Part shown: piece after piece, positions 8,439 through 17,697 of the stretch | Position numbering within the stretch: the first letter of the stretch is position 1 | Layout of the letters: every line of letters begins with the position of its first letter | Origin: Gp6-AA40 sp032156805 | GTDB taxonomy: Bacteria > Acidobacteriota > Vicinamibacteria > Vicinamibacterales > UBA2999 | Reading direction: 5' to 3' | DNA length: 64,000 bases | Assembly: GCA_032156805.1 (NCBI GenBank) | Contig: JALDXQ010000002.1 | Location: 36,003 to 100,002, forward strand | Translations under genes and position numbers: made by a program | The notes under the pieces: model-generated | Database searches by the model: none | What the model saw: the letters and a program-made list of their open reading frames with translations, nothing else | What the model was told of the DNA's origin: nothing

Positions 8439-8855
8439 ATGAAAGCCTTCGACAACGAGTGGATCTTTCAGGTCTTCGAGAACCATCCGAGCTTCTTCAC
8501 CAAGAGAATGTTCGGTGGACTCGCGGCCTACTTGTTCGGCCGTCTGATGATGCTCCTGGTCGAACCAACCAAGACCGGCCGCTGGAAGTGGCACGGCGTC
8601 CTGATCTGCACCGACCGCGCCCATCACCTCGCGATCATCGGCGAGTTCCCACTTGTGGCGCCGCACCGCATCCTCAAGAAGTGGCTGTACCTCGACTCGC
8701 GCCAAGACGACTTCGAGCCGACGATGGAGCGCATCGCACACGCCATGGCGCGGAACGATCAGAGATTTGGCATTCAGCCTCGTCCGAGGAAGGACCGGAC
8801 CAAGTCACGCCGCCGCCGTCGGACGACGGCGCGAAAACCTGTGCAGCGCCGGTAG
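8439..8855 (+). CDS. TfoX N-terminal-like small basic protein
   Basis: 138 residues from ATG 8439; a GTG at 8418 would add seven. The string 'FTKRMFGGLAAYLFG' fits the start of TfoX/Sxy N-terminal domains, which often read K-x-M-F-G-G. The rest of the core up to about residue 105 is compatible with that alpha/beta fold. The last 30 residues are an Arg/Lys-rich tail, suggesting nucleic-acid contact. TfoX proteins regulate competence in gamma-proteobacteria, but stand-alone N domains in other phyla have no known function. It follows the DUF763 gene by 32 nt. Confidence 0.6.
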   Translation: MKAFDNEWIFQVFENHPSFFTKRMFGGLAAYLFGRLMMLLVEPTKTGRWKWHGVLICTDRAHHLAIIGEFPLVAPHRILKKWLYLDSRQDDFEPTMERIAHAMARNDQRFGIQPRPRKDRTKSRRRRRTTARKPVQRR

Positions 8856-9036
8856 CCGCCACGCGAAGGCGCTGCGCGCGCGACTGCCCGATGAATCTCG
8901 GCCGCGTGATCGATGGGCTCGCCGTGGGAGCGTGAACCGAAGCCCTGATGTGACCGCGCATGCTCGCGCATACCCATAAATAGGTAGCGGCTGAGCTGAA
9001 AACACGCATGTCGGCATCTCTGCTATCGTTCGCCTC

Positions 9037-11979
9037 GTGATTGTCGTCCGACTCGCGCTCGCGTTGAGCTTGCTCGTCGGCGCAACGGCCCCGGTTGTGG
9101 CGGCCGCGGCGGATGGGATCCTCTCCGGCTACGCGCTGACCTCGTGGAACGACGCCGCGGGTCGACCACTCGGCTCCGTCTACGGCATCGCACAGACCGA
9201 CGATGGCTATTTGTGGCTGGGAGCGGATGCCGGCCTGCTCCGATTCGATGGCTGGCGATTCGTCGCCTGGGACACCCTCAGCACCACACCGATTCGGGGA
9301 TCCATCAAGACACTGACCGGGGCACGAGACGGCGGATTGTGGGTCGGCTCGGCCAACCCTGCAAGCGTCGGGCGACTCCAGAACGGCAGGCTGCTGCCGT
9401 ACGACGCAGGGCTCGAAGGGCTCGAGGAGGTTACCGCACTCGTCGAAGATGGACGCGGTACGTTGTGGGCGATCATCGACTGGGATCTCTACGAGTGGAG
9501 CGGCACTACGTGGCAGAAGGTGGCCCTGCCCTGGAAGTCGCGCGCGGGACAGGTCAGGCACCTGTTCGCAGACGGTAAAGGCACCCTCTGGGTCGGAACG
9601 CGCTGGGGTGTCTTCGAACAGATTCCGGGAACGGCTCGATTCCGTCTCGCCTCCGACGAACACGTCTGGGGGATCGGCGAAGATCTCAACGGACAGATCT
9701 GGACGACCGACGTCGCCGCCGGCTTTCGTCAACTCGGAGCCACGCGCCCTCCGCGCCATTCCCTCGAAGCGGCCGGCTATCGCCTTCTCCACGATCGCCT
9801 CGGTGCACTGTGGGTTGGCACGTTCGGCGACGGCCTGTGGCGTGTGCGCAACAGCGGTGCAAGTGTGTCGATCGAGCGGGCTGCGCTGCGCACCGGTCTG
9901 TCGAGCGACTCCGTCTTGTCGATCATGGAGGACCGTGACGGCAGTGTCTGGGTGGGCACCACGGTTGGCCTGCATCGATTGACGAGGCGCGCGCTGACAC
10001 CGCTCGAGGATGTCGGCTTCGTCTTGACGGTGCAGCCCTGGCAGCCCGAGGGTGTGCTTGCCGGCACGACCAGAGGTCTCGTCCACCTGAAGCCGACACC
10101 GGTGGGATGGCAGCAGGTTCACATCGGGTCGGCCTCGCCCGAGATTCGAACCTTCTTCCGCGACAAGCGTGGAACGTTGTGGATTGGATCCGCAGATGGC
10201 CTCTGGCGCCTGGTGGGCGATCAGGTGGTCCATCAGGACCTCGGCGCGCAATCAGAGATGCTGGTGCTCTCGATTTCAGAGACCGAAGGCGATGGACTGT
10301 GGCTGGGCGATGGGCAGTGGGTATATCGATGGACCGGCGGAGCGCCGGTTCCGCTGACGCTTCCGCCGGAAGCCGGCTTCACGCGCGTGACGTTCGCGCA
10401 TGCCGATCGCCGCCAGCGTCTGTGGGTTGGATCGGGTACGAAGATTGGTGTCCTCGAGGCTGATGGAAAGTTCCGCGTGCTTGGTGCGGCTGAAGGCCTT
10501 AGCGGCCGTGCCAGCCAGACGCTCTACGACGTGTTCGAGGATGGTGAAGATGTCTTGTGGCTCGGGACCAGCGAGGGCCTGAGCCGCTTCGTGGACGGCC
10601 GCATCACCTCGGTCGGTTCTGCTCAGGGTCTTCCCGGCAATCGTGTGTGGTCGATCGTCGAGGACCTGGCCGGCGATCTCTGGCTCACGCTCGATCGCGG
10701 AGTGGTGCGTGTGTCGCTGCCCGACATCACCGAGGCCATGGCCAACCCGTCACATCGGGTGCCGTATCAGATGTACAGTCCGAAAGACGGGCTCGCAGGA
10801 GCCCCGCTGGGCATCATCAATTCAGCGCGTGAAGCCAATGGCAGGCTGTGGTTCGTGCGCGGCGGCGGCGCCACCGAGGTCGATCCCGGCGACCTGATGC
10901 CGCGAACGACGCCGCCGGTGATTCGAATCGAAGAGGCGATCGCCAACGATCGCCGGCTGGATCTGAACGAACACTCACTCCCCGCCGGTACGCGCCGTCT
11001 CGAACTCGGCTTCACCGTCCTGGCGCTCGCCGGATCCGACAGCGTTCGCTTCCGCTACCGGCTCGACGGCTTTGACACCGACTGGGTGGACGCCGGCCCG
11101 CGTCGATCGGTCTTCTACACGAACCTCTCGCCACGCGACTATCGCTTCAGGGTCGAGGCGCACACCGAAGACGGCACGTGGGCGTCGTCGGCGGCAGACT
11201 GGGCGTTCTCCATTCAGCCAGCCATCTATCAGACGCGCTGGTTCTACGCCTTCGCCGCTCTCCTGATCGTGGCGTGCACGGCATTGGCCTGGCAATTCCG
11301 ACTCGCGTTGATGAAGCGCCAGTTCTCACTTGCCCTCGCCGAACGCGCGCGACTGAGCCGCGAGATTCACGACACGCTGCTGCAAAGCCTGGTCGGCGTG
11401 GCCCTGCAGTTCGACGGCATCGCCAACGCACTCGGGCCGTCCTCGGTCAGTGCGCGCGAACAGCTCACACGCATTCGCCGTCAGGTCGAGGCCTACATTC
11501 GCGAGGCGCGCCAGTCGATCTGGGATCTGCGTTCGCCCGTGCTCGAGACTCATGACCTGGCGGCGGCACTCCGAGCGTTCGCCCGGGAACTCATCGCGGA
11601 TCAGCCGGTGCGCTTCACGTCGGCGGTCAACGGCAACGACGTCGCGCGACCTCCGAAGATCGACAACCAGCTCCTTCGCATCGGCCAGGAGGCCATCACG
11701 AACGCCGTGCGGCACGCGCATGCGCGACGCATTCATCTCGAGATCACATTCACTCCCGACGCCGTCACGTTGCGTGTCGTCGACGACGGCTGCGGCATCG
11801 AAGGCGACCGGAACACTGTGCACGAAACCAACCACTACGGGCTCACCACCATGAAGGAGCGTGCCGAGGAACTGGGCGGCACCTTCACGATCACCACCGC
11901 CACCGGCCAGGGCACCTCGATCGAAGCGGTCATCCCGTTATCCGGGGCTGTGCGGAACAGCCTCCCGGCGGCGATATGA
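9037..11979 (+). CDS. Reg_prop/Y_Y_Y sensor histidine kinase (NarL-type partner)
   Basis: 980 residues, GTG start, with a signal-like hydrophobic segment at 2-25. Residues about 30-600 hold repeated two-component-regulator propeller motifs ('DGYLWLGAD.GLLRFDG', 'G.LWVGT..G'), forming a periplasmic ligand sensor; a Y_Y_Y immunoglobulin-like domain (about 630-720) and one membrane helix (about 733-753) follow. The kinase core is HisKA_3: phospho-acceptor His778 in SREIHDTLLQ, N-box Asn889 in QEAITNAVRHA, then VVDDGCGI and a GLTTMKERA segment. The response regulator gene overlaps its end by 4 nt (ATGA). Sensors of this class in Bacteroidetes usually detect sugars; here the downstream TonB receptor is the likely target. 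Confidence 0.93.
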   Translation: MIVVRLALALSLLVGATAPVVAAAADGILSGYALTSWNDAAGRPLGSVYGIAQTDDGYLWLGADAGLLRFDGWRFVAWDTLSTTPIRGSIKTLTGARDGGLWVGSANPASVGRLQNGRLLPYDAGLEGLEEVTALVEDGRGTLWAIIDWDLYEWSGTTWQKVALPWKSRAGQVRHLFADGKGTLWVGTRWGVFEQIPGTARFRLASDEHVWGIGEDLNGQIWTTDVAAGFRQLGATRPPRHSLEAAGYRLLHDRLGALWVGTFGDGLWRVRNSGASVSIERAALRTGLSSDSVLSIMEDRDGSVWVGTTVGLHRLTRRALTPLEDVGFVLTVQPWQPEGVLAGTTRGLVHLKPTPVGWQQVHIGSASPEIRTFFRDKRGTLWIGSADGLWRLVGDQVVHQDLGAQSEMLVLSISETEGDGLWLGDGQWVYRWTGGAPVPLTLPPEAGFTRVTFAHADRRQRLWVGSGTKIGVLEADGKFRVLGAAEGLSGRASQTLYDVFEDGEDVLWLGTSEGLSRFVDGRITSVGSAQGLPGNRVWSIVEDLAGDLWLTLDRGVVRVSLPDITEAMANPSHRVPYQMYSPKDGLAGAPLGIINSAREANGRLWFVRGGGATEVDPGDLMPRTTPPVIRIEEAIANDRRLDLNEHSLPAGTRRLELGFTVLALAGSDSVRFRYRLDGFDTDWVDAGPRRSVFYTNLSPRDYRFRVEAHTEDGTWASSAADWAFSIQPAIYQTRWFYAFAALLIVACTALAWQFRLALMKRQFSLALAERARLSREIHDTLLQSLVGVALQFDGIANALGPSSVSAREQLTRIRRQVEAYIREARQSIWDLRSPVLETHDLAAALRAFARELIADQPVRFTSAVNGNDVARPPKIDNQLLRIGQEAITNAVRHAHARRIHLEITFTPDAVTLRVVDDGCGIEGDRNTVHETNHYGLTTMKERAEELGGTFTITTATGQGTSIEAVIPLSGAVRNSLPAAI

Positions 11980-12608
11980 CGAACGGCACTGCGGTTCGGA
12001 TTCTCTGCGTCGACGACCATCGAATCGTTCGGGAAGGCATCGCGCTCATTCTGTCGCGCGAACCCGACATCACCGTTGTCGCCACGGCCGCCACGGCGCA
12101 GGAAGCCGTGAGCGAGTTCAAGCGTCATCAGCCGGATGTCACGCTGATGGACCTGCGGCTCGGCGACTCGAGCGGCATCGACGCGATCAAGGAGATCCGG
12201 CGCGAGTTCCCGACGGCGCGCATCGTCGTGCTCACGATGTACCAGGGGGACGAGGACATTCATCGCGCGCTGTCCGCTGGCGCCACGACCTATCTACTCA
12301 AGGATGCGCTGTCCGACGACCTGATTCGGGTCGTCCGCGACGTCCATGCCGGCGGCCACCCGATGGACCCCGACGTCCGCGCACAACTCGACAAGCGGGC
12401 CACGCAGCCCACGCTCACGCCGCGTGAGATTCAGGTGCTGCAGCTCGTGTCACAGGGAAAGCGGAACAAGGAGATCGCCGCGATTCTCGGCCTCAGCGAG
12501 GACACCGTTCCAGTCCACGTGAAGAACATCTTCGCCAAGCTCAGAGTCAACGAACGCACGGCCGCCGTGAACGTGGCATTGCGACGGGGAATCATCCATA
12601 TCGAATAG
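11976..12608 (+). CDS. NarL/FixJ-family response regulator
   Basis: 210 residues. The receiver domain (about 7-125) has the acidic pair D13-D14, phospho-acceptor Asp59 in VTLMDLRLG and a Lys in the 'YLLKDA' turn. The output is a LuxR-type helix-turn-helix (about 145-205) with 'LTPREIQVLQLVSQGKRNKE' and 'VPVHVKNIFAKL'; the usual TV before VH is PV. It overlaps the histidine kinase gene by 4 nt, so the two form a translationally coupled pair. The TonB receptor gene 145 nt downstream is the obvious candidate for control. Confidence 0.95.
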   Translation: MTNGTAVRILCVDDHRIVREGIALILSREPDITVVATAATAQEAVSEFKRHQPDVTLMDLRLGDSSGIDAIKEIRREFPTARIVVLTMYQGDEDIHRALSAGATTYLLKDALSDDLIRVVRDVHAGGHPMDPDVRAQLDKRATQPTLTPREIQVLQLVSQGKRNKEIAAILGLSEDTVPVHVKNIFAKLRVNERTAAVNVALRRGIIHIE

Positions 12609-12634
12609 CTCGAACTCTGCAGTTCAGCGTTCAG

Positions 12635-12667
12635 GGTTCAGCGTTCGTGTTCGTTGAACACTGAACC
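12635..12667. repeat. TTCAG-unit inverted repeat, possible terminator
   Basis: A 7-nt periodic run (GTTCAGC/GTTCAGG units, about 12622-12646) is followed by an inverted copy. GGTTCAGCGTTC (12635-12646) pairs with GAACACTGAACC (12656-12667) with one mismatch and a 9-nt loop. It sits just after the response regulator stop and probably ends that transcript. The same repeat family recurs at 23901-23962. Confidence 0.6.
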
Positions 12668-12753
12668 GTGAACAGCATGATCGTCCTACTTGTTTTTGGG
12701 TATTGAGGCCTCCGAAGGTCGAGGTCAAGGTTACGCGCAAACGGAGGTATTCG

Positions 12754-15700
12754 ATGTCCTTAGCTCTGCGGGTCAGGGCGCTGCTGTGTTGTGCCGCGCT
12801 CCTCACACCATCGGCGCTCTATGCACAGGCGCAAGCTTCTATCACCGGCACGGTCCGGGACACCTCGGGCGCCGTGCTACCGGGTGTGACGATCGAGGCC
12901 ACCAGTCCTGAACTGATTGAAAAGGTCCGCAGCGCCGTCACCGACGCGACGGGTCAGTATCGAATCGAGAACCTGCGTCCCGGCCTCTATGCCGTTTCGT
13001 TCACGCTGACCGGGTTCAGCACCGTGCGGCGGGAAGGGGTCGAGGTCTCCGGATCGGCCACCTTCACCATCAATGCCGAGCTTCGTGTCGGCACGCTCGA
13101 AGAGACCATCACCGTCACGGGCGAATCGCCCATCGTCGACGTGCAGACGGCACGTCGCGAGTCGGTGGTCGCGAGGGACGTGATCACCTCGCTCCCGACC
13201 GCAGGTGGTTACTCGTCGATCCTGTCGCTGGCGCCTGGAATCGTGGGCGGCTCGCAGGACATCGCTACCGGACCATGTGCCTGCACGTTCAGCGCCCACG
13301 GCGCACTTCTCGCTGGCCGAGCGAACGAGGAAGGGCGGTTACTGCTCGACGGCCTGCTGATCTCCGTCCCGCAAGGAAGCTCGTCGAACTACTTCTCGGA
13401 CTCGAGGAACTCGCAGGAAATCTCCGTCACTGTGGCCGGCGCCCTTGGTGAAACGGAAACGGGCGGGCCGGTGTTGAACATGGTCCCTCGTACGGGAGGC
13501 AACACCTTCTCCGGCAGCTTCTACGCAGGGTGGGGACCGGAAGCACTTCAGGGCACCAATCTCACCGACGAACTCAAAGCAGCAGGCGCAGTGGCGCCGA
13601 CGCCGCTGATCACGAACTACGACGTGAGCGCCGCCGTTGGAGGCCCGATCAAGCAGGATCGCTTGTGGTTCTTCGGCTCCACGAGACGTCAGGGCACGGC
13701 GCAGTTGTTCGACATGTTCTACAACAAGAACGAGGGCCTCGCGAACGTCTGGACGTACGAGCCGGACTTCGATCACCAGGCCATCATCGATCGCGAGAAC
13801 CACAACTTCGGCCTGCGTCTCACGGCCCAGGTGACGCCGCGCAACAAGGTGAACTTCTTTTGGGACGAGCAGTTCATCTGCAAGAGCTGCGAGAACGGAA
13901 GCCAGCAGGCGTTGTCATCGCCGGAGTCGAGAGCGAGAGGCGACCAATGGCCGGTACAGGTGGGACAGCTCGCCTGGACGTCGCCTCTCAACAACCAGGT
14001 GCTGGTCGACGTCGCATTCGGTCTGTACAGAGCCGACTGGGGTGGCCGGGCGAAGACCGATCCGTACACGGGCGATCTCATCCGGATGCAGGAGCAGTGC
14101 ACGGCGGGCTGCCCCAACAACGGAAACATCGCCGGGTTGATCTATCGTTCCCAGAGCGTCGACCTGTTCATCAGCGGCCGCAACAAGAACCGCATCTACA
14201 ACTGGCGCGCCAACGTCGCGCGCGTGACGGGTGCCCTCTCGTTCAAGGCGGGATACCAGGGCAATCTCCTCGGCGATATTCGCAGCACCAATCGTGCCCC
14301 GAACAACCTGCAGTATCGCGTGAACAACGGTGTGCCCAACCAGCTCACCATGTTCATCAACGACTATCCCAACGACCTCTGGATGCGAACCGACAGCCTC
14401 TACTTGCAGGCGCAGTGGACGCGCAATCGACTGACTGTCCAGGGAGCCGCGCGCTACGACAAGGCCTGGAGCTGGAGCCCGGTGCAACAGGTTGGTCCGG
14501 CAGCCTTCTTCCCGAATCCCGTGACCTTCCCGAAGACACCGCTCGTCGATGCCTTCCACGACATTGGTCCACGCGTCTCGGTGGTCTACGACCTGTTCGG
14601 CGACGGCAAGACAGCCGTCAAGGGAACGTTCGGGCGCTACCTCGAAGCGGCGTTCACCGGCAGGCGGTATGCCTTCGCGAATCCGACGAGCCGGATTCCG
14701 TCGAACGTGAATCGGGCGTGGACGGACGTGGACCGCGATTTCGTCGCGGACTGCGATCTGCTGAACCCCAACGCGCAGAATCTCAGCGCGGTGGGCGGCG
14801 ATATCTGCGGGGCCTTCGCGAACCGGAACTTCGGCAACGCGAACGTCTTCAGCAACACCGTCGATCCGGACATCCAGAAGGGATGGGGAACGCGACCTTC
14901 CGATTGGAACTTCGGCTTCTCCGTTCAGCACGAGCTGATACCGCGAGTCTCCATTGACGTCGGCTACGTTCGACGCGTGTTTCACGGATTCAACGTGACC
15001 GACAATCTGGCGGTTGCAGCGTCCGACTTCACCGAGTTCCATGTCACGGCGCCGCAGGACTCGCGTCTGCCCGATGGCGGCGGATACCAGGTCACGGGGC
15101 TCTACGACGTCAACCCGGCGCTCTTTGGACAGACCAACAACTTCATCACCACGTCGGAGAAGTACGGCAATCAGTACGTGTTCTTCAACGGCATGGACTT
15201 CAACGCAACCGCCCGGCTTTCGCAGCTCAACGTCCAGGGCGGCTTCAACTTCGGCCGTACTACGTCCGACAACTGCGAGATCCGCGCGAAGCTTCCGGAA
15301 ACCGCGCCGCTGGATCCGTACTGCCACGTGGTCTCTGGTTACTTGCCGTACTACAAGGGCCTCGCGACCTACACCATCCCGAAGGTTGACATGCAGTTGG
15401 GGTTCACGCTCCTCAGCAAGCCAGGTATGGTCGTGAGCTTCGCCGGCACACCAACCAACGGCGGGCATCTGAATGCGAACTACACCGTGCCCAACTCCGC
15501 CGTCGCGCCCATCCTTGGCCGTCCCCTCTCGGGCGGCGCCGCCAACGTGACCGTGAACCTGATCGAGCCTGGCACCAAGTACGGCGAACGGGTCAACGAG
15601 CTGCACGTGAGAGTGGCCAAGATCCTCCGCTTCCAGGGTCTGCGGGCGAACGTCGGTATAGACATCTTCAACATCATCAATGCCGCACCGGGATTGAGCT

Positions 15701-15795
15701 ACAACCAGAACTTCATCGCGAACGGACCGTGGCTCACACCGACGACGGTGATGACCGCACGCTTTGCTAAACTGAGTGCGCAGATAGACTTTTAA
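12754..15795 (+). CDS. TonB-dependent receptor with CarboxypepD_reg N-terminal domain
   Basis: 1013 residues from ATG 12754, preceded by ACGGAGGT at good spacing; the frame is open upstream but this start gives a clean signal peptide (hydrophobic 5-24, cleavage near YAQA). Residues about 28-110 are a carboxypeptidase regulatory-like beta-sandwich ('SITGTVRDTSGAVLPGVTIEA'), then 'EETITVTGESPIVDV' links to a plug domain and a large beta-barrel ending in Phe ('KLSAQIDF'), as expected for an outer-membrane barrel. Such Oar-like receptors are greatly expanded in Acidobacteria and take up oligomers or metal complexes. It is placed after a histidine kinase/response regulator pair and before an exported quinoprotein, which suggests coordinated uptake and oxidation. 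The ligand is unknown. Confidence 0.93.
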   Translation: MSLALRVRALLCCAALLTPSALYAQAQASITGTVRDTSGAVLPGVTIEATSPELIEKVRSAVTDATGQYRIENLRPGLYAVSFTLTGFSTVRREGVEVSGSATFTINAELRVGTLEETITVTGESPIVDVQTARRESVVARDVITSLPTAGGYSSILSLAPGIVGGSQDIATGPCACTFSAHGALLAGRANEEGRLLLDGLLISVPQGSSSNYFSDSRNSQEISVTVAGALGETETGGPVLNMVPRTGGNTFSGSFYAGWGPEALQGTNLTDELKAAGAVAPTPLITNYDVSAAVGGPIKQDRLWFFGSTRRQGTAQLFDMFYNKNEGLANVWTYEPDFDHQAIIDRENHNFGLRLTAQVTPRNKVNFFWDEQFICKSCENGSQQALSSPESRARGDQWPVQVGQLAWTSPLNNQVLVDVAFGLYRADWGGRAKTDPYTGDLIRMQEQCTAGCPNNGNIAGLIYRSQSVDLFISGRNKNRIYNWRANVARVTGALSFKAGYQGNLLGDIRSTNRAPNNLQYRVNNGVPNQLTMFINDYPNDLWMRTDSLYLQAQWTRNRLTVQGAARYDKAWSWSPVQQVGPAAFFPNPVTFPKTPLVDAFHDIGPRVSVVYDLFGDGKTAVKGTFGRYLEAAFTGRRYAFANPTSRIPSNVNRAWTDVDRDFVADCDLLNPNAQNLSAVGGDICGAFANRNFGNANVFSNTVDPDIQKGWGTRPSDWNFGFSVQHELIPRVSIDVGYVRRVFHGFNVTDNLAVAASDFTEFHVTAPQDSRLPDGGGYQVTGLYDVNPALFGQTNNFITTSEKYGNQYVFFNGMDFNATARLSQLNVQGGFNFGRTTSDNCEIRAKLPETAPLDPYCHVVSGYLPYYKGLATYTIPKVDMQLGFTLLSKPGMVVSFAGTPTNGGHLNANYTVPNSAVAPILGRPLSGGAANVTVNLIEPGTKYGERVNELHVRVAKILRFQGLRANVGIDIFNIINAAPGLSYNQNFIANGPWLTPTTVMTARFAKLSAQIDF

Positions 15796-15796
15796 C

Positions 15797-15925
15797 AACC
15801 ACGAAGGTCACGAAGATCACGAAGACTGCCAGTCGCACGGGTGCGCGCGGCGCGCCCGCGCGACTGGCGTGTCAACCTGGATCGGTTCTGAGTGTCTTCG
15901 GGTCCTTCATGCGCTTCGTGGTTTC
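15797..15925. repeat. Nested inverted repeats between receptor and quinoprotein genes
   Basis: The outer pair is a 9-nt periodic run of CACGAAG units (about 15797-15826), repeated in inverted, imperfect form at about 15894-15925. The inner pair is GCCAGTCGC (from about 15827) against GCGACTGGC (to about 15869) around a very GC-rich core. The whole intergenic space could fold into one cruciform or hairpin. Its site directly after the receptor stop suits termination. Confidence 0.6.
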
Positions 15926-15936
15926 CAGGAGTCATC

Positions 15937-17688
15937 ATGAAACGTCTCGTTTTCCTGTGTTCTTCCCTCGCCCTCATCTGCGGTTTCACCATCGCGGCCC
16001 AAACCAACCGGCCGGCCTCGTCGACCAACGGCAGCAGTTCCTATGTGCCGGTAACTGACGAAATGCTCTGGAAACCGGACCCGGCAAACTGGCTGTCATG
16101 GCGGCGCACGCTGGATGGCTGGGGCTACAGTCCACTCGATCAGATCGATCGCAACAATGTGGCACGACTCAAGATGATCTGGACGCGCGGTCTCGGCACG
16201 GGCAATGTCGAAGCGACTCCGCTCGTCTACGACGGGGTGATGTACGTGCCCGGCCCCGGCGATGTCATCGCAGCGATCGACGCGAAGACGGGCGACCTTG
16301 TGTGGGAGCACCGCCGCAAGCTGCCCGAAGGCGTGAACGGCGGCACCAACCGCAACATCGCGATGTGGGGCAGCACCCTCATCGACGGCAGCGCCGACAA
16401 CCAGATCTACGCGGTTGATGTCCACACCGGCAACATGGTGTGGGAGACGGCCGTGATGGAAGCCAAGAAGCGGGCGCGCTCCAGTGCCGGTCCTATCATC
16501 GCCAACGGCAAGGTGATCACGGGCCGGCAGTGCCAGCCCGACGCGGGGAACGACGCCTGCATCATCACCGCGCATGACGCGGCCACGGGCAAGGAAGTCT
16601 GGAGAACGCGGACGATTCCGTTGCCTGGTGAACCGGGCCACGAAACGTGGGGCGACGTGCCCATGGCGGAACGCTGGCACGTCGGGACCTGGATGGTGCC
16701 GAGCTACGACCCCGAGCTCAATCGCATCTTCATCGGCACGTCAGTGACAATCCCGGCGCCCAAGTTCACGCTCGCCGGCAACGATTACACCTACCTGTAC
16801 CACAACTCCACGCTGGCCATCGATGCCGACACCGGCAAGATCGTCTGGCACTACCAGCACGTCGTCGATCACTGGGACCTGGATCATCCCTTCGAGCGCC
16901 TGCTCGTCGAAACCGCCGTCGCTCCCGATCCGAAGGAAGTGACCTGGATCAACCCGAAGGTGAAGCCGGGCGAGCGGCGCAAGGTGGTCACCGGTATCCC
17001 TGGCAAGACGGGCGTCGTCTACACGCTCGATCGCGCGACGGGGGAATTCCTGTGGGCGCGGCCAACGATCATGCAGAACGTGATCAAGAACATCGACGGC
17101 GCCACCGGTGCGGTCACGGTCAACCCGGATGCCGTCTTCTCCAAGCTTGGTGAGACGAAGATGATTTGCCCGGGTGCGCAGGGCGGCAAGAACTGGCCAG
17201 CCGGCGCGTACAACCCACGCACCAACGTGATGTACATGCCGATGCAGAACCTGTGCGGCAACTTCACGACCAACACCGACAAGCGCGACCCGTCGAAGGT
17301 CTACGGGCTCGACTTCCCCACCATCATCGCGCCCGGCACCGACAAGGTCGGCGCCGTGTGGGCGATCTCGGTCGAGACCGGACGGACGCTGTGGAAGTAC
17401 GAGCAGCGTGCGGGTGTGTTCTCACTCGTCTCGACCGGCGGCGGTCTCGTCTTCGGCGGCGACGCAAACGGACGCTTCCGCGCCTTCGATGAACGAAGCG
17501 GCAAGGTCCTGTGGGAGACCAACCTCGGGGCGCCGGTGAGCGGCTACCCGATCACGTTCTCTGTCGACGGCAAGCAGTACGTCTCTGTCGCGACAGGGCC
17601 GTCGGGAGTCGCCAACTCGACGCTTCGCGTCACGCCGGAGATCAAACCGAGCCTGACCGGTCAGGTGTTCGTCTTCGCGCTTCCGTAA
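15937..17688 (+). CDS. Exported PQQ quinoprotein dehydrogenase, atypical active site
   Basis: 583 residues from ATG 15937, preceded by CCAGGAG; a GTG-started extension to 15892 is not needed. The signal peptide occupies 1-21 (ending IAAQ). The propeller shows repeated blade closures (IDAKTGDLVWE, VDVHTGNMVWE, IDADTGKIVWH) and the family's NWPAGAYNPRT region. The catalytic-Asp stretch is DHWDLDHP with D314-x-D316, as in lanthanide-type enzymes. Two features differ from the first quinoprotein: no adjacent Cys pair, and GTSVTIPAP where GTGNP-type metal-ligand Asn is expected. It is therefore PQQ-dehydrogenase-like with less certain cofactor use. It follows the TonB receptor by 141 nt and probably oxidises an alcohol or sugar in the periplasm. 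Confidence 0.83.
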   Translation: MKRLVFLCSSLALICGFTIAAQTNRPASSTNGSSSYVPVTDEMLWKPDPANWLSWRRTLDGWGYSPLDQIDRNNVARLKMIWTRGLGTGNVEATPLVYDGVMYVPGPGDVIAAIDAKTGDLVWEHRRKLPEGVNGGTNRNIAMWGSTLIDGSADNQIYAVDVHTGNMVWETAVMEAKKRARSSAGPIIANGKVITGRQCQPDAGNDACIITAHDAATGKEVWRTRTIPLPGEPGHETWGDVPMAERWHVGTWMVPSYDPELNRIFIGTSVTIPAPKFTLAGNDYTYLYHNSTLAIDADTGKIVWHYQHVVDHWDLDHPFERLLVETAVAPDPKEVTWINPKVKPGERRKVVTGIPGKTGVVYTLDRATGEFLWARPTIMQNVIKNIDGATGAVTVNPDAVFSKLGETKMICPGAQGGKNWPAGAYNPRTNVMYMPMQNLCGNFTTNTDKRDPSKVYGLDFPTIIAPGTDKVGAVWAISVETGRTLWKYEQRAGVFSLVSTGGGLVFGGDANGRFRAFDERSGKVLWETNLGAPVSGYPITFSVDGKQYVSVATGPSGVANSTLRVTPEIKPSLTGQVFVFALP

Positions 17689-17697
17689 CCGCGCTCG

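Noticed and set aside
8674..10251. 525-residue minus-strand frame over the TfoX-like gene and histidine kinase start
   Set aside because: Crosses two well supported genes on the other strand and shows no domain.
13530..14957. 475-residue plus-strand frame inside the TonB receptor
   Set aside because: Out-of-frame translation of the receptor gene; Q/R/G-rich without motifs.
13915..15798. 627-residue open frame antisense to the TonB receptor
   Set aside because: Mirror of a GC-rich coding strand; composition rich in R, V, H without any motif, and it covers a gene with clear signatures.
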